A program made the translations under genes and the position numbers. From positions 124,001 to 188,000 of the forward strand of contig JAODAR010000001.1 of the NCBI GenBank assembly GCA_025463545.1: 64,000 bases of DNA, written 5' to 3'. The DNA is from Microbacteriaceae bacterium. GTDB taxonomy: Bacteria > Actinomycetota > Actinomycetes > Actinomycetales > Microbacteriaceae. This document shows, piece by piece, positions 1-8,716 of the stretch. The notes under the pieces are model-generated. The model was not told where the DNA came from. It did not search any database and worked only from the letters and a program-made list of their open reading frames with translations. Numbering within the stretch: position 1 is the first letter of the stretch; each line of letters begins with the position of its first letter.

Positions 1-76
1 CGCCGAACGCCTCACCGGACAGTTTGAGAAGAACCCTGCGCTTCTTGACCGTGATGGGATGCCCGATGTCGCTCAT
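1..76 (-). CDS. pyrH: UMP kinase (PyrH), N-terminal fragment
   Basis: Only the first 25 or so codons are inside the window; the gene runs off the left edge. The translated start contains VLLKLSGEAFG, the conserved opening of bacterial uridylate kinase, which phosphorylates UMP to UDP in pyrimidine nucleotide synthesis. The gene follows tsf on the same strand, which is the standard rpsB-tsf-pyrH order. A GGAAGG sequence sits about 12 bases before the ATG. The call rests on a short stretch plus synteny. Confidence 0.85.
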   Translation of the reverse strand, partial: MSDIGHPITVKKRRVLLKLSGEAFG

Positions 77-140
77 GCCGTATGGAACCTTCCGTAGTGA
101 CCTGTTGAACAAAACTACCGGGTTAGCTTGCGCCGGTACG

Positions 141-190
141 CACAGAGAAGGAGACCGGGGGCGAATACATCCCCGGTCTCCCCTGTGTCT
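141..190 (-). terminator. Hairpin between tsf and pyrH
   Basis: Perfect 11-bp arms (GGAGACCGGGG at 150-160, CCCCGGTCTCC at 171-181) are extended outward by CACAG/CTGTG. There is no clear U run on the minus strand, so it could be a weak terminator, an attenuator that lowers pyrH expression relative to tsf, or an RNA-stabilising 3' hairpin. Confidence 0.55.
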
Positions 191-203
191 AATCTTCGTG
201 CGG

Positions 204-1031
204 TTACGCGCCGACCTTGAACCGGGCGAACCCAGAGACGGTCAGGCCTGCGTCGGCGAGCACCTTGCTGACGGACAACTTGTTGTCCTTGGCGTAGTCC
301 TGCTCGAGCAGTGCGACCTGCTTGAAGAACGCGTTCACGCGACCTTCGACGATCTTCGGGAGAGCCGCTTCCGGCTTTCCCTCGTTCTTCGAGATCTCGG
401 TCACGATCTTGCGCTCTGCCTCAACGGCGTCAGCGGGAACGTCCTCCTTGGCGAGGTACTCGGGGTTGGCGAACGAGATGTGTTGGGCGACGCTGCGCGC
501 CGTCTCAGCATCCGTGCCGGAGTAGCCCAGGATCACGCCGACCTGCGGGGGCAGGTCCTTGCTGGTCTTGTGCAGGTAGACCGCGAGGTTCTCGCCAGTG
601 ACGGATGCGACGCGGCGCAGCTCGATCTTCTCACCGAGCACTGCGGCCTCGTCGTTGATCAGGTCAGCGACGGTCTGGCTGCCTGCGGGAGCGGCCAGCC
701 CCTCTTCGACCGTGGTGGCGCCGGCAGCGGCGACCGCGTCGAGCACCTTTTCAGCGAGAGCGACGAATTTGTCACCCTTGGCGACGAAGTCGGTCTCGCA
801 GGCGAGTTCGATCATCGTTGCGGTGTTGCCGTTTTCCTTGGCTGCGATGAGACCCTCAGAGGTGGAACGGTCAGCGCGCTTGGCGTTGCCCTTCGCACCC
901 TTGAGGCGAAGGATCTCGACGGCCTTCTCCATGTCGCCATCGGCTTCAACGAGGGCGTTCTTGGTGTCGACCATGCCAGTGCCGAGGCGCTCGCGCAGAG
1001 CCTTGACGTCTTCGAGCTTGACGTTTGCCAT
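204..1031 (-). CDS. tsf: Elongation factor Ts
   Basis: This 275-aa protein is the guanine nucleotide exchange factor that regenerates EF-Tu-GTP during translation. The N-terminal UBA-like segment (about 1-55, VKALRERLGTGMVDTKNAL) and the EF-Tu contact motif ELACETDFVAKGDKF (about 75-90) are both present, and the length is normal for the family. It lies 11 bases downstream of rpsB on the same strand, so the two are very probably co-transcribed. A stable hairpin follows before pyrH. Confidence 0.98.
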   Translation of the reverse strand: MANVKLEDVKALRERLGTGMVDTKNALVEADGDMEKAVEILRLKGAKGNAKRADRSTSEGLIAAKENGNTATMIELACETDFVAKGDKFVALAEKVLDAVAAAGATTVEEGLAAPAGSQTVADLINDEAAVLGEKIELRRVASVTGENLAVYLHKTSKDLPPQVGVILGYSGTDAETARSVAQHISFANPEYLAKEDVPADAVEAERKIVTEISKNEGKPEAALPKIVEGRVNAFFKQVALLEQDYAKDNKLSVSKVLADAGLTVSGFARFKVGA

Positions 1032-1042
1032 ACCTGGTGTCC

Positions 1043-2008
1043 TTACTTGGTCTCGTCAGCTGCGGCTACGGCCGGAACAGCTGCGGTGTCTTCTGCGGCA
1101 GCATCCGCTGCGTCTGCCTCTTCTGAAGCCTCGACGACAGCTTCAACTTCGCCTTCGACGAAGTCAGCCTCTGATGCGGCGACCTTCTCGTCGGCTACCT
1201 TCTCGGTCTCGGCGGAAGACTGGGCAGGGGTGGTCTCAGCTGAGGCGGTATCCGAAGCCTGGAGCAGTTCGGCTTCCCATGCGGCGAGCGGCTCGACTTC
1301 AGCACCCTCTTCCGGCTTCTGGTGACGCTGGATGAGACCTTCGGCTGCGGCGTCTGCGATGATGCGGGTCAACAGGCCAACGGAGCGGATGGCGTCGTCG
1401 TTGCCCGGGATCGGGTACTGGACGTCGTCCGGGTCGCAGTTCGTGTCGAGGATCGCGATGACGGGGATGCCGAGCTTGTGCGCCTCGTCGATGGCGAGGT
1501 GCTCCTTCTTGGTGTCCACGATCCAGATCGCCGAGGGCGTCTTGGTGAGGTTGCGGATTCCGCCGAGGCTCTTCTGCAGCTTGATCAGTTCGCGCTTCTG
1601 AATCAGAAGCTCTTTCTTGGTGAAGCCGCGGGTGGTGTCGTCGAAGTCGACTTCCTCGAGCTCCTTCATGCGCGCCAGGCGCTTGGAGACGGTCTGGAAG
1701 TTGGTGAGGAGGCCACCGAGCCAGCGCTGGTTGACGTACGGCTGGCCGACGCGCTGCGCCTGCTCGGCAATGGCGCCCTGGGCCTGCTTCTTGGTGCCGA
1801 CGAAGAGAACGGTACCGCCGTGGGCGACAGTCTCCTTGACGTAGTCATAGGTCTTGTCGATGTGCACCAGCGACTGCTGCAGGTCGATGATGTGGCTGCC
1901 CGAGCGCTCGGTCAGGATGAAGCGCTTCATCTTCGGGTTCCAACGGCGGGTCTGGTGCCCGAAGTGAACGCCGCTGTCGAGCAGCTGGCGAATGGTAACG
2001 ACGGCCAT
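1043..2008 (-). CDS. rpsB: 30S ribosomal protein S2
   Basis: This is a 321-aa S2 protein of the small ribosomal subunit. It opens with [19 protein letters not shown], the signature S2 start, and contains [10 protein letters not shown] and the FVGTKKQAQ region. An in-frame ATG at 2059 is 17 codons further upstream, but the conserved S2 N terminus begins at 2008, so I chose that start. The C-terminal 80 or so residues are a low-complexity Ala/Glu-rich acidic tail, common in actinobacterial S2. It heads the rpsB-tsf unit. Confidence 0.98.
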   Translation of the reverse strand: MAVVTIRQLLDSGVHFGHQTRRWNPKMKRFILTERSGSHIIDLQQSLVHIDKTYDYVKETVAHGGTVLFVGTKKQAQGAIAEQAQRVGQPYVNQRWLGGLLTNFQTVSKRLARMKELEEVDFDDTTRGFTKKELLIQKRELIKLQKSLGGIRNLTKTPSAIWIVDTKKEHLAIDEAHKLGIPVIAILDTNCDPDDVQYPIPGNDDAIRSVGLLTRIIADAAAEGLIQRHQKPEEGAEVEPLAAWEAELLQASDTASAETTPAQSSAETEKVADEKVAASEADFVEGEVEAVVEASEEADAADAAAEDTAAVPAVAAADETK

Positions 2009-2330
2009 GAGCCGTACTCCTGTTCTGCGACGTTCCGCCTGTGGGCAGGACGACGCCAATCGGTTCCAGCAGTGATCGGTCGATCACCGCTCCTGGTGCC
2101 CGGCACACAGCCGCCTTCGCTTCCTGTTGGAAGTGAGGACCGAATGGTTGTGGAGGCCGAATGGGCACGCGTAGTCAGCGCACAAAGCACTGCTTCGAAG
2201 AGTTTAGCATCCGATCGAGGTTCTCTTGAAACACGCTCCTCCACAGCGGGGATGCCGGGCGGGTTGTGCACCGATCAGCACGCTAAGGGGATGGGGGGGC
2301 AGGGTGCGGATGCACGGTGGACAGGTGGTG
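2009..2330. other. Divergent intergenic region between rpsB and the M23 gene
   Basis: About 320 bases with no convincing gene. It should hold the rpsB promoter and 5' leader on the minus strand and the promoter of the M23 gene on the plus strand. The likely minus-strand promoter is listed separately. I see no riboswitch-like architecture, although a leader of roughly 185 nt would leave room for S2 autoregulation. Confidence 0.5.
2201..2230 (-). promoter_or_regulatory. Possible sigma70-type promoter for rpsB-tsf
   Basis: On the minus strand a TTCAAG (-35-like, 2225-2230) is followed after 18 bases by TAAACT (-10-like, 2201-2206). It lies about 190 bases upstream of the rpsB ATG. The -10 fits TANNNT well; the -35 is weak. 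Prediction only. Confidence 0.35.
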
Positions 2331-2888
2331 ATGAGTCGAATAGTGGCGGCGGTGATGCTGGCGCCGGTGATACTGGTGCCGGTGATGTTCGCTCCGGCGG
2401 TGCCGGCAGGTGGTGTGCCTCATAGCGCGACAGGCGCATCCCTGCTCGCACTGCGGCCTGCGGCCGCGCGGAGCGGCGCCTGGGTGTGGCCGCTCCCCCA
2501 GCCGCACACCGTGAGCCGGGCCTTCGAAGCCCCGCAGACGCAGTATTCGGCCGGGCACCGAGGTATTGACATCGCGGCGGCACCTGGGACCCCGGTCTAC
2601 GCGGCGGCTGCCGGAGTGGTTTCCTTCGCCGGGGTGGTCGCAGGCCGCCCACTGCTCTCGATCGCTCATCCGGGCGAACTGGTCTCGAGCATCGAACCGG
2701 TGCAGGCACTGGTTGCCAACGGAGAGCACGTGAGTGCCGGACAGCAGGTGGGTATGGTTGCGGTCGGCGGACACTGTTCCTCGGCCTGCCTGCATTTCGG
2801 GGTGCGCCTGCACGGGCAGTATGTATCCCCGATGCTGCTCCTCGGCGGCATCCCCCGCGCTGTCTTACTGCCTCTGGGCGGCGATTGA
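2331..2888 (+). CDS. M23-family (LytM) peptidase-like secreted protein, probably non-catalytic
   Basis: The ATG at 2331 gives 185 aa and follows a GGTGG stretch; an alternative ATG at 2310 would add seven residues. The N terminus is a hydrophobic signal sequence (about 1-30), so the product should be exported. The LytM core is clear: HRGIDIAAAPGTPVYAA carries the first His and Asp zinc ligands. The second motif reads ACLHFGV instead of the catalytic HLHFGV, so the first His of HxH is Cys. Proteins with this loss usually act as scaffolds or activators of cell-wall hydrolases; that role is inference. It is divergent from rpsB and convergent with xerC. Confidence 0.85.
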   Translation: MSRIVAAVMLAPVILVPVMFAPAVPAGGVPHSATGASLLALRPAAARSGAWVWPLPQPHTVSRAFEAPQTQYSAGHRGIDIAAAPGTPVYAAAAGVVSFAGVVAGRPLLSIAHPGELVSSIEPVQALVANGEHVSAGQQVGMVAVGGHCSSACLHFGVRLHGQYVSPMLLLGGIPRAVLLPLGGD

Positions 2889-2938
2889 GGGGCGCCGAGA
2901 GCCGAGAGTTCTACGGCGTCACATGCAGTCAGCCGGCC

Positions 2939-4042
2939 TTAGGCGCGAGGGTGTGCCGTGCGGTAGGTCGCCTTCAGTCGCTCCCCGGACACGTGCGTGT
3001 AGATCTGGGTGGTGCCGAGGCTTGCGTGCCCCAGCAACTCCTGTACGGCCCGGAGATCCGCTCCACCGTCGAGGAGGTGGGTGGCGGCAGTATGCCTGAG
3101 TGCGTGCGGTCCCGCCGGTCCGGTGCCGGGGAGACCGGCCAGGAGGCCGGCGACCAGGCGATATACAGCACGCACACCGAGGCGCTTGCGGTGGGTGCCG
3201 AGGAACAGGGCTGGCACGGCCGAACGGGGCGGGGTTTCTGTCGCCGGCAGATGCGCGGCGTTCTCCAGCGACGCCTTGGCCAGCGGTGGGTCGGCCAGCG
3301 GCGCGTTAGCCAGCCGTGCGTTGGCCAGCGGTGCGTTGGCCAGCGGCGCGTTCGCCAGCACCGGCCGGCCGCGCCGCAGGTAGTCAACGATCGCGGACTG
3401 GGCCGGCACGCCGAACGGAACGACCCGTTCCTTTGACCCCTTACCCGTGACGCGCACCGTCAGCCGGTCGAGATCGACATCGCCCACGTCAAGTCCGACG
3501 AGCTCGGAGACCCGCAGCGCAGACGCGTAGAGCAATTCGATCACGGCCAGGTCGCGGAGCGCCGCGGGGTCGCCTTCGGCCGCACGCAACTGGAGCGAAG
3601 CCAACAACTCCCCCATCTGCGACTGGTTCACGACGCGGGGCAGGGCGCGTCCTGGTCTCGGCGAGCGCAGCCGCACACCGGAATCGGCTGGGGTGATCCC
3701 AGTGCGCGCCAGCCAGGCTGTGAAGCTCCGGGCGGACGCGGAGTGGCGGGCGATCGTCGATCTCGCCAAACCGGCCTGGGTGCTCCTCCACAACCAGTCG
3801 CGGAGGAGGTCGAGGGTCAGCGCGTTCGGATGGTCGACTCCTCGGCTGGTGGCAAACGCGGCAAGCTGCGACAGGTCGGTGCGGTACGCGCGTGCGGTGT
3901 TCAGCGACAGGCCGCGCTCTGCCGTGAGGTGGAGGAGGAAGTCGTCGATTGCGGCGTCGAGGTGCACCCTTCCAGCATCGGGCATTGTCGGCGCATGCGC
4001 CGTCACGACGCTCGGTTTCGTGACGGTCGGGCGCGGGCGCAC
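2939..4042 (-). CDS. xerC: XerC-like tyrosine recombinase with an internal repeat insertion
   Basis: This 367-aa site-specific recombinase probably resolves chromosome dimers at dif. The N-terminal SAM-like DNA-binding domain covers about 30-115 and the catalytic domain about 135-360. Active-site residues are visible: Arg177 (ASALRVSEL), Lys201 (GKGSKERVVP), His313 and Arg316 (HALRH), His339 (LLGHASL) and Tyr348 (IYTH). Residues about 229-260 are an inserted LANAP-type repeat between the Lys and HxxR motifs, making it 50-60 aa longer than usual XerC (about 300). The GTG at 4042 lies 2 bases after the upstream stop, suggesting coupling; ATG 3985 is an alternative. XerC rather than XerD is inferred from the neighbours. 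Confidence 0.88.
   Translation of the reverse strand: MRPRPTVTKPSVVTAHAPTMPDAGRVHLDAAIDDFLLHLTAERGLSLNTARAYRTDLSQLAAFATSRGVDHPNALTLDLLRDWLWRSTQAGLARSTIARHSASARSFTAWLARTGITPADSGVRLRSPRPGRALPRVVNQSQMGELLASLQLRAAEGDPAALRDLAVIELLYASALRVSELVGLDVGDVDLDRLTVRVTGKGSKERVVPFGVPAQSAIVDYLRRGRPVLANAPLANAPLANARLANAPLADPPLAKASLENAAHLPATETPPRSAVPALFLGTHRKRLGVRAVYRLVAGLLAGLPGTGPAGPHALRHTAATHLLDGGADLRAVQELLGHASLGTTQIYTHVSGERLKATYRTAHPRA
3261..3365 (-). repeat. 15-nt tandem repeat array inside xerC (7 units)
   Basis: Seven imperfect 15-base units of the type TTGGCCAGCGGTGCG (plus-strand sense) run from 3261 to 3365. The unit length keeps the frame and encodes repeated LANAP/LANAR/LADPP on the minus strand. Units differ at a few positions, so the array is not freshly expanded throughout. 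Confidence 0.9.
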
Positions 4043-4044
4043 CC

Positions 4045-4959
4045 TCAGGGCTTCCGGGAGAAGGCTTCCGTACGATCAGTGGCGTTCAAGCTTTGCATCC
4101 GGTCGAGGAATGCCGAGTCGAAGCGGGACACTGTTGGGAACTGGCCCAACGGCACAACCGAATGGACCAGCTGCGTGTCGTGGATGTGCACCAGATTGAT
4201 CGCCTGGCCGCCGTCCATTCCGACGAGCTCGCGCTCCGGCGCGCTGAGGTCCATCGTGTAACAGGTGGCCGCGGCCACGGATACCGGGATGCCGGCGAAC
4301 AGGCTGTGAGTCGCATAGTGCAAGTGCCCGCCGAGGATGCCCCGGATGTCGCTGCCAGCGATCACGTCGGCGAGCCGCTCTTGCCGGCGCAGTTCCAGAA
4401 GGTTCATCAGTGCCAGCGGAGTCGGAATGGGCGGGTGGTGCAGCGCGAGAACTGTTCCATGCTCGGCCGGGGTGGAGAGGACGCCCGCCAACCATTCAAG
4501 CTGCCGGTCCGTCAGGTCGCCGTGGTGGTAACCCGGCACGCTGGTGTCGAGTGCGACTATCCGCAGGCCGCGAATGTCGAACACCCGGTCGACGGGTCCG
4601 GCTGAGCCGCGTTCGCGGAGGAGCTCTGTGCGGAAGGCGGCGCGTTCGTCGTGGTTGCCCATCACCCAGACGAGCTCAGAGCCCAGCCGCGCCGCGATAG
4701 CCTCGACCAGGTCGCGGACGCGTCGGTACGCGTCTGGTTCGCCGCGGTCGGCAATGTCGCCAGTGAAAACGAAAGCGTCCGGCCGGAGTCCTGAGCGTTC
4801 CAGTTGTTCCATGGCCAGTCGCACCGTGCGGTCGGTGTCCACTGTTCCGTGCAGTGAACGGGGGGCTCCATCGCTGCCCGCACCCAGGAAATGGGTGTCG
4901 CTGATGTGCGCGATCAGGTGCGTGGCCGGCGGGTACTGGCCAAACTGGACGGCTGACAT
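4045..4959 (-). CDS. Metallophosphoesterase, CpdA-like cyclic-nucleotide phosphodiesterase
   Basis: The ATG at 4959 gives 304 aa and places the first motif near the N terminus as in the family; a longer frame upstream is GC-rich filler. Calcineurin-type motifs appear in order: HISDTHF, VFTGDIADRGEPDAY, WVMGNHDERAAF, LALHHPP and GGHLHYATHS. These bind a di-metal centre. The arrangement matches class III cyclic nucleotide phosphodiesterases (CpdA, Rv0805 type), but the substrate cannot be told from sequence. xerC starts 2 bases after its stop, so the two are probably co-transcribed. Confidence 0.85.
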   Translation of the reverse strand: MSAVQFGQYPPATHLIAHISDTHFLGAGSDGAPRSLHGTVDTDRTVRLAMEQLERSGLRPDAFVFTGDIADRGEPDAYRRVRDLVEAIAARLGSELVWVMGNHDERAAFRTELLRERGSAGPVDRVFDIRGLRIVALDTSVPGYHHGDLTDRQLEWLAGVLSTPAEHGTVLALHHPPIPTPLALMNLLELRRQERLADVIAGSDIRGILGGHLHYATHSLFAGIPVSVAAATCYTMDLSAPERELVGMDGGQAINLVHIHDTQLVHSVVPLGQFPTVSRFDSAFLDRMQSLNATDRTEAFSRKP

Positions 4960-5054
4960 GGCTCCCCCTACGTCGATTGCCTCCAGACTAGGGGGTGCCG
5001 CCGACACCGTCAGGGCTACGCAGCCGCCGTCAGGACTGTGCGCCAGGTCAGGGA

Positions 5055-6377
5055 CTACGCGCCACCGCGCACCCACCCTGTTTCACGCTCGCGGGCGGCG
5101 CCCTCCAGCTCCAGTGCGCCGAGCGCCCCGATCACGGAAGTCGAGGCCAGACCAGCGCGACGCGCGACATCCGCTATCGACCGCGGCGACCGGGCGCTGA
5201 GGGCGTCGATGACGCGGATCTGGTCGCTGCTGCGGCCTCTGCTCGACGATTCGTCCACGCTGTCGAGGGTTGCGTCACCGCCGGCATCAGTTCGCCGGCC
5301 CGTGCCAACCCGTACCTGATCGCGGACGAGTTCGGCTATTTCTGCGGCGTTGGTGACGCAGACGGCGTCGTACTCACGGATCAGGCGATGACATCCGGCG
5401 GATGTCGGTGATGTGACCGGTCCGGGCACGGCGCCGAGTGGCCGGCCGAGCGCTGCCGCATGGCCGGCGGTGTTGAGAGAGCCGGACCGCCAGCCCGCTT
5501 CGAGCACGACGGTGGCGGCGCTCGCGGCGGCGATGAGCCTGTTCCGTTGCAGAAACCTCCACTTCGTCGGTGCGGCCCCGCACGGCAGCTCGGAAACGAC
5601 GGCGCCGGACTCCGCGATACGGGCCAGGAGGGCGTCGTGCCCGCTCGGGTAGAACCGGTCAACTCCGCCGGCAAGGAACGCAACCGTGATCCCCTGGCTG
5701 GCCAACGCCGCGCGGTGCGCCATGCCGTCGATGCCATAGGCGGCACCAGAGACAATGGCGAAACCCCGGTCCACCAGGCCCGCCGATGCCTCCATGGCGA
5801 CGTGTTCGCCGTAGCCGGTGGCGGCGCGCGCTCCCACCAGCGAAACCGACCGCGACAGGGCGGCGAAAGCGGCGGGGATTCCCCGCCACCACAGGACCAG
5901 CGGCGCATGCGCGCCCAGGTCGTCGACGTCGGCCGGCCAGAGCGGGTCGCCCCGCAGAAGCAGGCCCGCCCCCACTCGCTCCGCCTGCCGCAGGCAGAGG
6001 ATCACGTCCCGGGACCTCAGCCGGGGTGTCCAGCGTTGCAGGGCCTGTTCGATGGACGGCACCAGGTCATCCCCCAGGGCGCCGGCGCCACCGATGGTGC
6101 GTTCGAGTACGGCCTCGGCCAGGCGGGTGGGCGTCCAGTGTTCAACCACCGCAGTCAGCGCGCCCGCCGCTCCGAGGCAGCCGACGACGGCTCCCGCGGT
6201 GCCGTCGCCGGGCTCGGCGATGGTGCTCCAGGCTGCCCGGGCGAAGACCTCGGCGCCGTCGTCGGAACGGTCCGACGTTCCGGCAGAGACAGCATCAGGC
6301 TCCCTTTCGCCAGCGTCGCGGCGGACGCCTCGCGATAACCCGCGCACAGTGCGCTCATCCAGCCCGAAGATTGTCAT
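5055..6377 (-). CDS. dprA: DNA-processing protein DprA (Smf)
   Basis: At 440 aa this is a full-length DprA, which loads RecA on incoming single-stranded DNA during transformation. The extended Rossmann core lies at about 150-340: VGARAATGYGEHV, SGAAYGIDGMAHRAAL, LPCG and QRNRLIAAAS. A C-terminal winged-helix-like segment follows (SARSPRSIADVARRAGLASTSVIGAL). The first 60 residues are a variable, low-complexity lead. Its ATG shares one base with the yifB stop (TGATG), so dprA is translationally coupled to yifB. Actinobacteria keep this trio even where natural competence is undocumented. Confidence 0.95.
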   Translation of the reverse strand: MTIFGLDERTVRGLSRGVRRDAGEREPDAVSAGTSDRSDDGAEVFARAAWSTIAEPGDGTAGAVVGCLGAAGALTAVVEHWTPTRLAEAVLERTIGGAGALGDDLVPSIEQALQRWTPRLRSRDVILCLRQAERVGAGLLLRGDPLWPADVDDLGAHAPLVLWWRGIPAAFAALSRSVSLVGARAATGYGEHVAMEASAGLVDRGFAIVSGAAYGIDGMAHRAALASQGITVAFLAGGVDRFYPSGHDALLARIAESGAVVSELPCGAAPTKWRFLQRNRLIAAASAATVVLEAGWRSGSLNTAGHAAALGRPLGAVPGPVTSPTSAGCHRLIREYDAVCVTNAAEIAELVRDQVRVGTGRRTDAGGDATLDSVDESSSRGRSSDQIRVIDALSARSPRSIADVARRAGLASTSVIGALGALELEGAARERETGWVRGGA

Positions 6378-7909
6378 CAGGTCATTCCCTTCCGCAGGTA
6401 CAGCGCCTGCCCCACCTCATCCGGGCCGGGCCGGGCGATCATTGCCAGGTCAGCAATCGACCAGGCGACTTTCAGAACGCGGTCGTACCCGCGCATGGTG
6501 ATGCCTCCACGCTCCAGCGCACGGTCCAGGTGAGCGGTCGCCGCGCGGTCGAGTCGATTGCCCGGAGCGCGCAACCAGGTGCCGGGGACTTCGGAGTTGA
6601 GCGTCCACGGAGTGGCGGCGAGTCGTTCCGCGGCGGCGGCCCGCGCCTCCCGCACCTTCTCCCTGGCTATTGCGCTGGTCTGGCGGGGCTCGTCATAGGC
6701 GAGTCGTAGCTGGGCGGCAGTGATCCGGCGGACTTTCAACTGGATGTCAATCCGGTCGATGAGGGGCCCCGAAATGCGCCCCAGATAACGGCGACGGGCA
6801 AAGGGCGGGCACGTGCAATCCGCTTCTGGAGAGCCGTACTGGCCGCAAGGGCACGGATTGGCCGCCATCACCAGTTGGAACCGACCAGGAAAGTGGGCGA
6901 CCGCGTTCGCCCGGTGGATACTGATGATCCCGGACTCCAACGGTTGCCGGAGCGCGTCGAGGACCGACGCCGCGAACTCCGGAGCTTCGTCCAGGAACAG
7001 GACGCCGTGGGACGCACGGGCGGCAGCGCCCGGCCGGATCTGCCCGCTTCCACCTCCGACCATCGCCGCGGCCGTCGTGGTGTGGTGCGGCGCTTCCAGC
7101 GGCGGCCGCGTCACCAGGGCACCGCCGATGCTGCGGCCGACGAGGGAGCGCATCGAACTGACCTCGAGTGATGCCTTGGAGTCGAGGTCGGGAAGCAGTC
7201 CGGGCAGGCGGGCAGCGAGCATGGTCTTGCCGGCGCCAGGCGGCCCGAGCATGAACACATGGTGGCCACCGGCAGCGGCGACCTTCAGTGCGAGGATCGC
7301 GTCGTCGTTGCCGACCACGTCGGCCAGGTCGAGTTCCGCGGCGTCATCCCGCGCGTCCGGCGGAGCGGCAATCGCATCAACCAGAACCGGTTCCAGCGTG
7401 GCGCCGTGCCAGATCGCAGCGTCGCGGAGTGAAGCAACGCCGATCACACGGACGCCCGGAACCAGCGATGCCTCAGCCGCACTCCCGGTTGGGACCATCA
7501 CCGTGGTGTGGCCCAGCCGAGCCGCGGCGACCACGGCCGGCAGTGTGCCGGGCGTCGGCCTCAGCCGGCCGTCGAGCGCCAGCTCGCCAATGTGCACGAC
7601 AGCGCCGACGGACGCGGCCGAGATCACCCGGTCGGCCGCCAGGCAGGCCAACGCAATGGCCAGGTCGAACCCCGAGCCGTGCTTGGGCAGGGCGGCCGGC
7701 GACAGGTTGATGGTGAGGTGGTTGCGTGTAAGTGGGCAACCCGAATTCTTGGCCGCCATCCGCACACGCTGAGTGGCCTCTGACAGCGCGGCGTCGGGTA
7801 GCCCGATCAGGACCATCCCCGGCAGTTGGCCGGAGATGTCCGCCTCCACTTCGACCAGTGAACCGGCCAGCCCCAGCAGGGCGATCGACTGGGTGCGCGC
7901 CAGGGCCAT
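6377..7909 (-). CDS. YifB/ComM-type Mg-chelatase-like AAA+ ATPase
   Basis: The start MALARTQSIALLGL at 7909 gives 510 aa, the usual family length; the ATG upstream at 8017 adds non-conserved residues inside yraN. The N-terminal Lon-protease-like S5 fold (about 20-170) precedes an AAA+ module with Walker A GPPGAGKTMLAARLPGLLP, a Walker B-type VLFLDEAPEF, and a CPCGQYGSPEADCTCPP Cys-rich segment. ComM homologues are hexameric helicases that promote branch migration during integration of foreign DNA. It sits between yraN and dprA with 1-base overlaps on both sides. Confidence 0.93.
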   Translation of the reverse strand: MALARTQSIALLGLAGSLVEVEADISGQLPGMVLIGLPDAALSEATQRVRMAAKNSGCPLTRNHLTINLSPAALPKHGSGFDLAIALACLAADRVISAASVGAVVHIGELALDGRLRPTPGTLPAVVAAARLGHTTVMVPTGSAAEASLVPGVRVIGVASLRDAAIWHGATLEPVLVDAIAAPPDARDDAAELDLADVVGNDDAILALKVAAAGGHHVFMLGPPGAGKTMLAARLPGLLPDLDSKASLEVSSMRSLVGRSIGGALVTRPPLEAPHHTTTAAAMVGGGSGQIRPGAAARASHGVLFLDEAPEFAASVLDALRQPLESGIISIHRANAVAHFPGRFQLVMAANPCPCGQYGSPEADCTCPPFARRRYLGRISGPLIDRIDIQLKVRRITAAQLRLAYDEPRQTSAIAREKVREARAAAAERLAATPWTLNSEVPGTWLRAPGNRLDRAATAHLDRALERGGITMRGYDRVLKVAWSIADLAMIARPGPDEVGQALYLRKGMT

Positions 7910-8271
7910 CAGAACACGCCCTCGAGGTGCTCGATGACGGGAGCGGACCCGGTGCGGGCGAGCACTGAGATCGCGTCGATGCGGATCCGCCCCGGACGCA
8001 CCGACGCCTGCTGGCACCAGGCGGCCGCGAGCCGGCGCAAGCGGGCGAGCTTGGCCACAGTGATCGCCTCGAACGGATGCCCGAACCCGACGCCCGAACG
8101 GGTCTTGACTTCAACGAAGACCACCTCACCGCCGCGTTCAACGACGAGGTCGATCTCACCCTGCGCACACCGCCAGTTGCGCTCGAGAAGCCGATAGCCG
8201 GCATCCGTCAGGAAGGCTGCGGCGCAGTCTTCGCCGAGTCGTCCCAGGTCGTCCTTGCGAGCCACGAGCAC
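7909..8271 (-). CDS. YraN family (UPF0102) endonuclease-like protein
   Basis: This 120-aa protein has the family pattern GRLGEDCAAAFLTDAGYRLL, then GEIDLVV and VFVEVKTRSG. The last two are a PD-(D/E)XK-like nuclease core with E-I-D and E-V-K. The biological role is unsettled; the fold suggests DNA cleavage or binding. Length is typical. It leads the yraN-yifB-dprA run, a grouping often conserved, and its stop overlaps the yifB start by one base. Confidence 0.92.
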   Translation of the reverse strand: MLVARKDDLGRLGEDCAAAFLTDAGYRLLERNWRCAQGEIDLVVERGGEVVFVEVKTRSGVGFGHPFEAITVAKLARLRRLAAAWCQQASVRPGRIRIDAISVLARTGSAPVIEHLEGVF

Positions 8272-8380
8272 CTCCGGCCACCAGCGTGGCGGACGGCGGG
8301 ACGCGAGTGAGCGACCACCGAGTGATCAGTGCATAACTTCTGGGCAGCACAACATGTGGAGGAGGTGCGCCACCGAGCGG

Positions 8381-8704
8381 CTACTCGTCGAGCGCGAGTT
8401 CCTTGGGCAGTTCGAACTCCTTAGCCGCCAGCTCTTCGACGTTGACGTCTTTGAAGGTGAGCACGCGCACAGATTTCACGAACCGGTCGGAACGGTAGAC
8501 GTCCCAGACCCAGACGTCTTTCATCGACAGTTCGAAGTAGAAGTCATGCTCGGTGTCGCGACGAACCAGCTCAACCTCGTTGGCAAGGTAGAAACGGCGC
8601 TCAGTCTCGACGACATACTTGAACTGCCCCACGACGTCGCGATATTCGCGGTACAGGGCAAGCTCGACCTCGCGGTCATAGTCCTCGAATTCGTCTTCTT
8701 CCAT
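8381..8704 (-). CDS. DUF2469 family protein
   Basis: This 107-aa acidic protein is recognised as the small actinobacterial DUF2469 family by its Asp/Glu/Tyr-rich start (EDEFEDYDREVELALYREYR) and the conserved middle FKYVVETERRFYLANEVEL. Function is unknown. It lies between rnhB (13 bases) and yraN (about 110 bases) on the same strand, the usual location in this phylum. There is no signal peptide or membrane segment. Confidence 0.9.
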   Translation of the reverse strand: MEEDEFEDYDREVELALYREYRDVVGQFKYVVETERRFYLANEVELVRRDTEHDFYFELSMKDVWVWDVYRSDRFVKSVRVLTFKDVNVEELAAKEFELPKELALDE

Positions 8705-8716
8705 GGTGGCTCAATC

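Noticed and set aside
24..1325. Long plus-strand open frame opposite tsf and rpsB
   Set aside because: It mirrors the codons of tsf and rpsB; GC-rich genes create long antisense frames. No family features or ribosome binding site.
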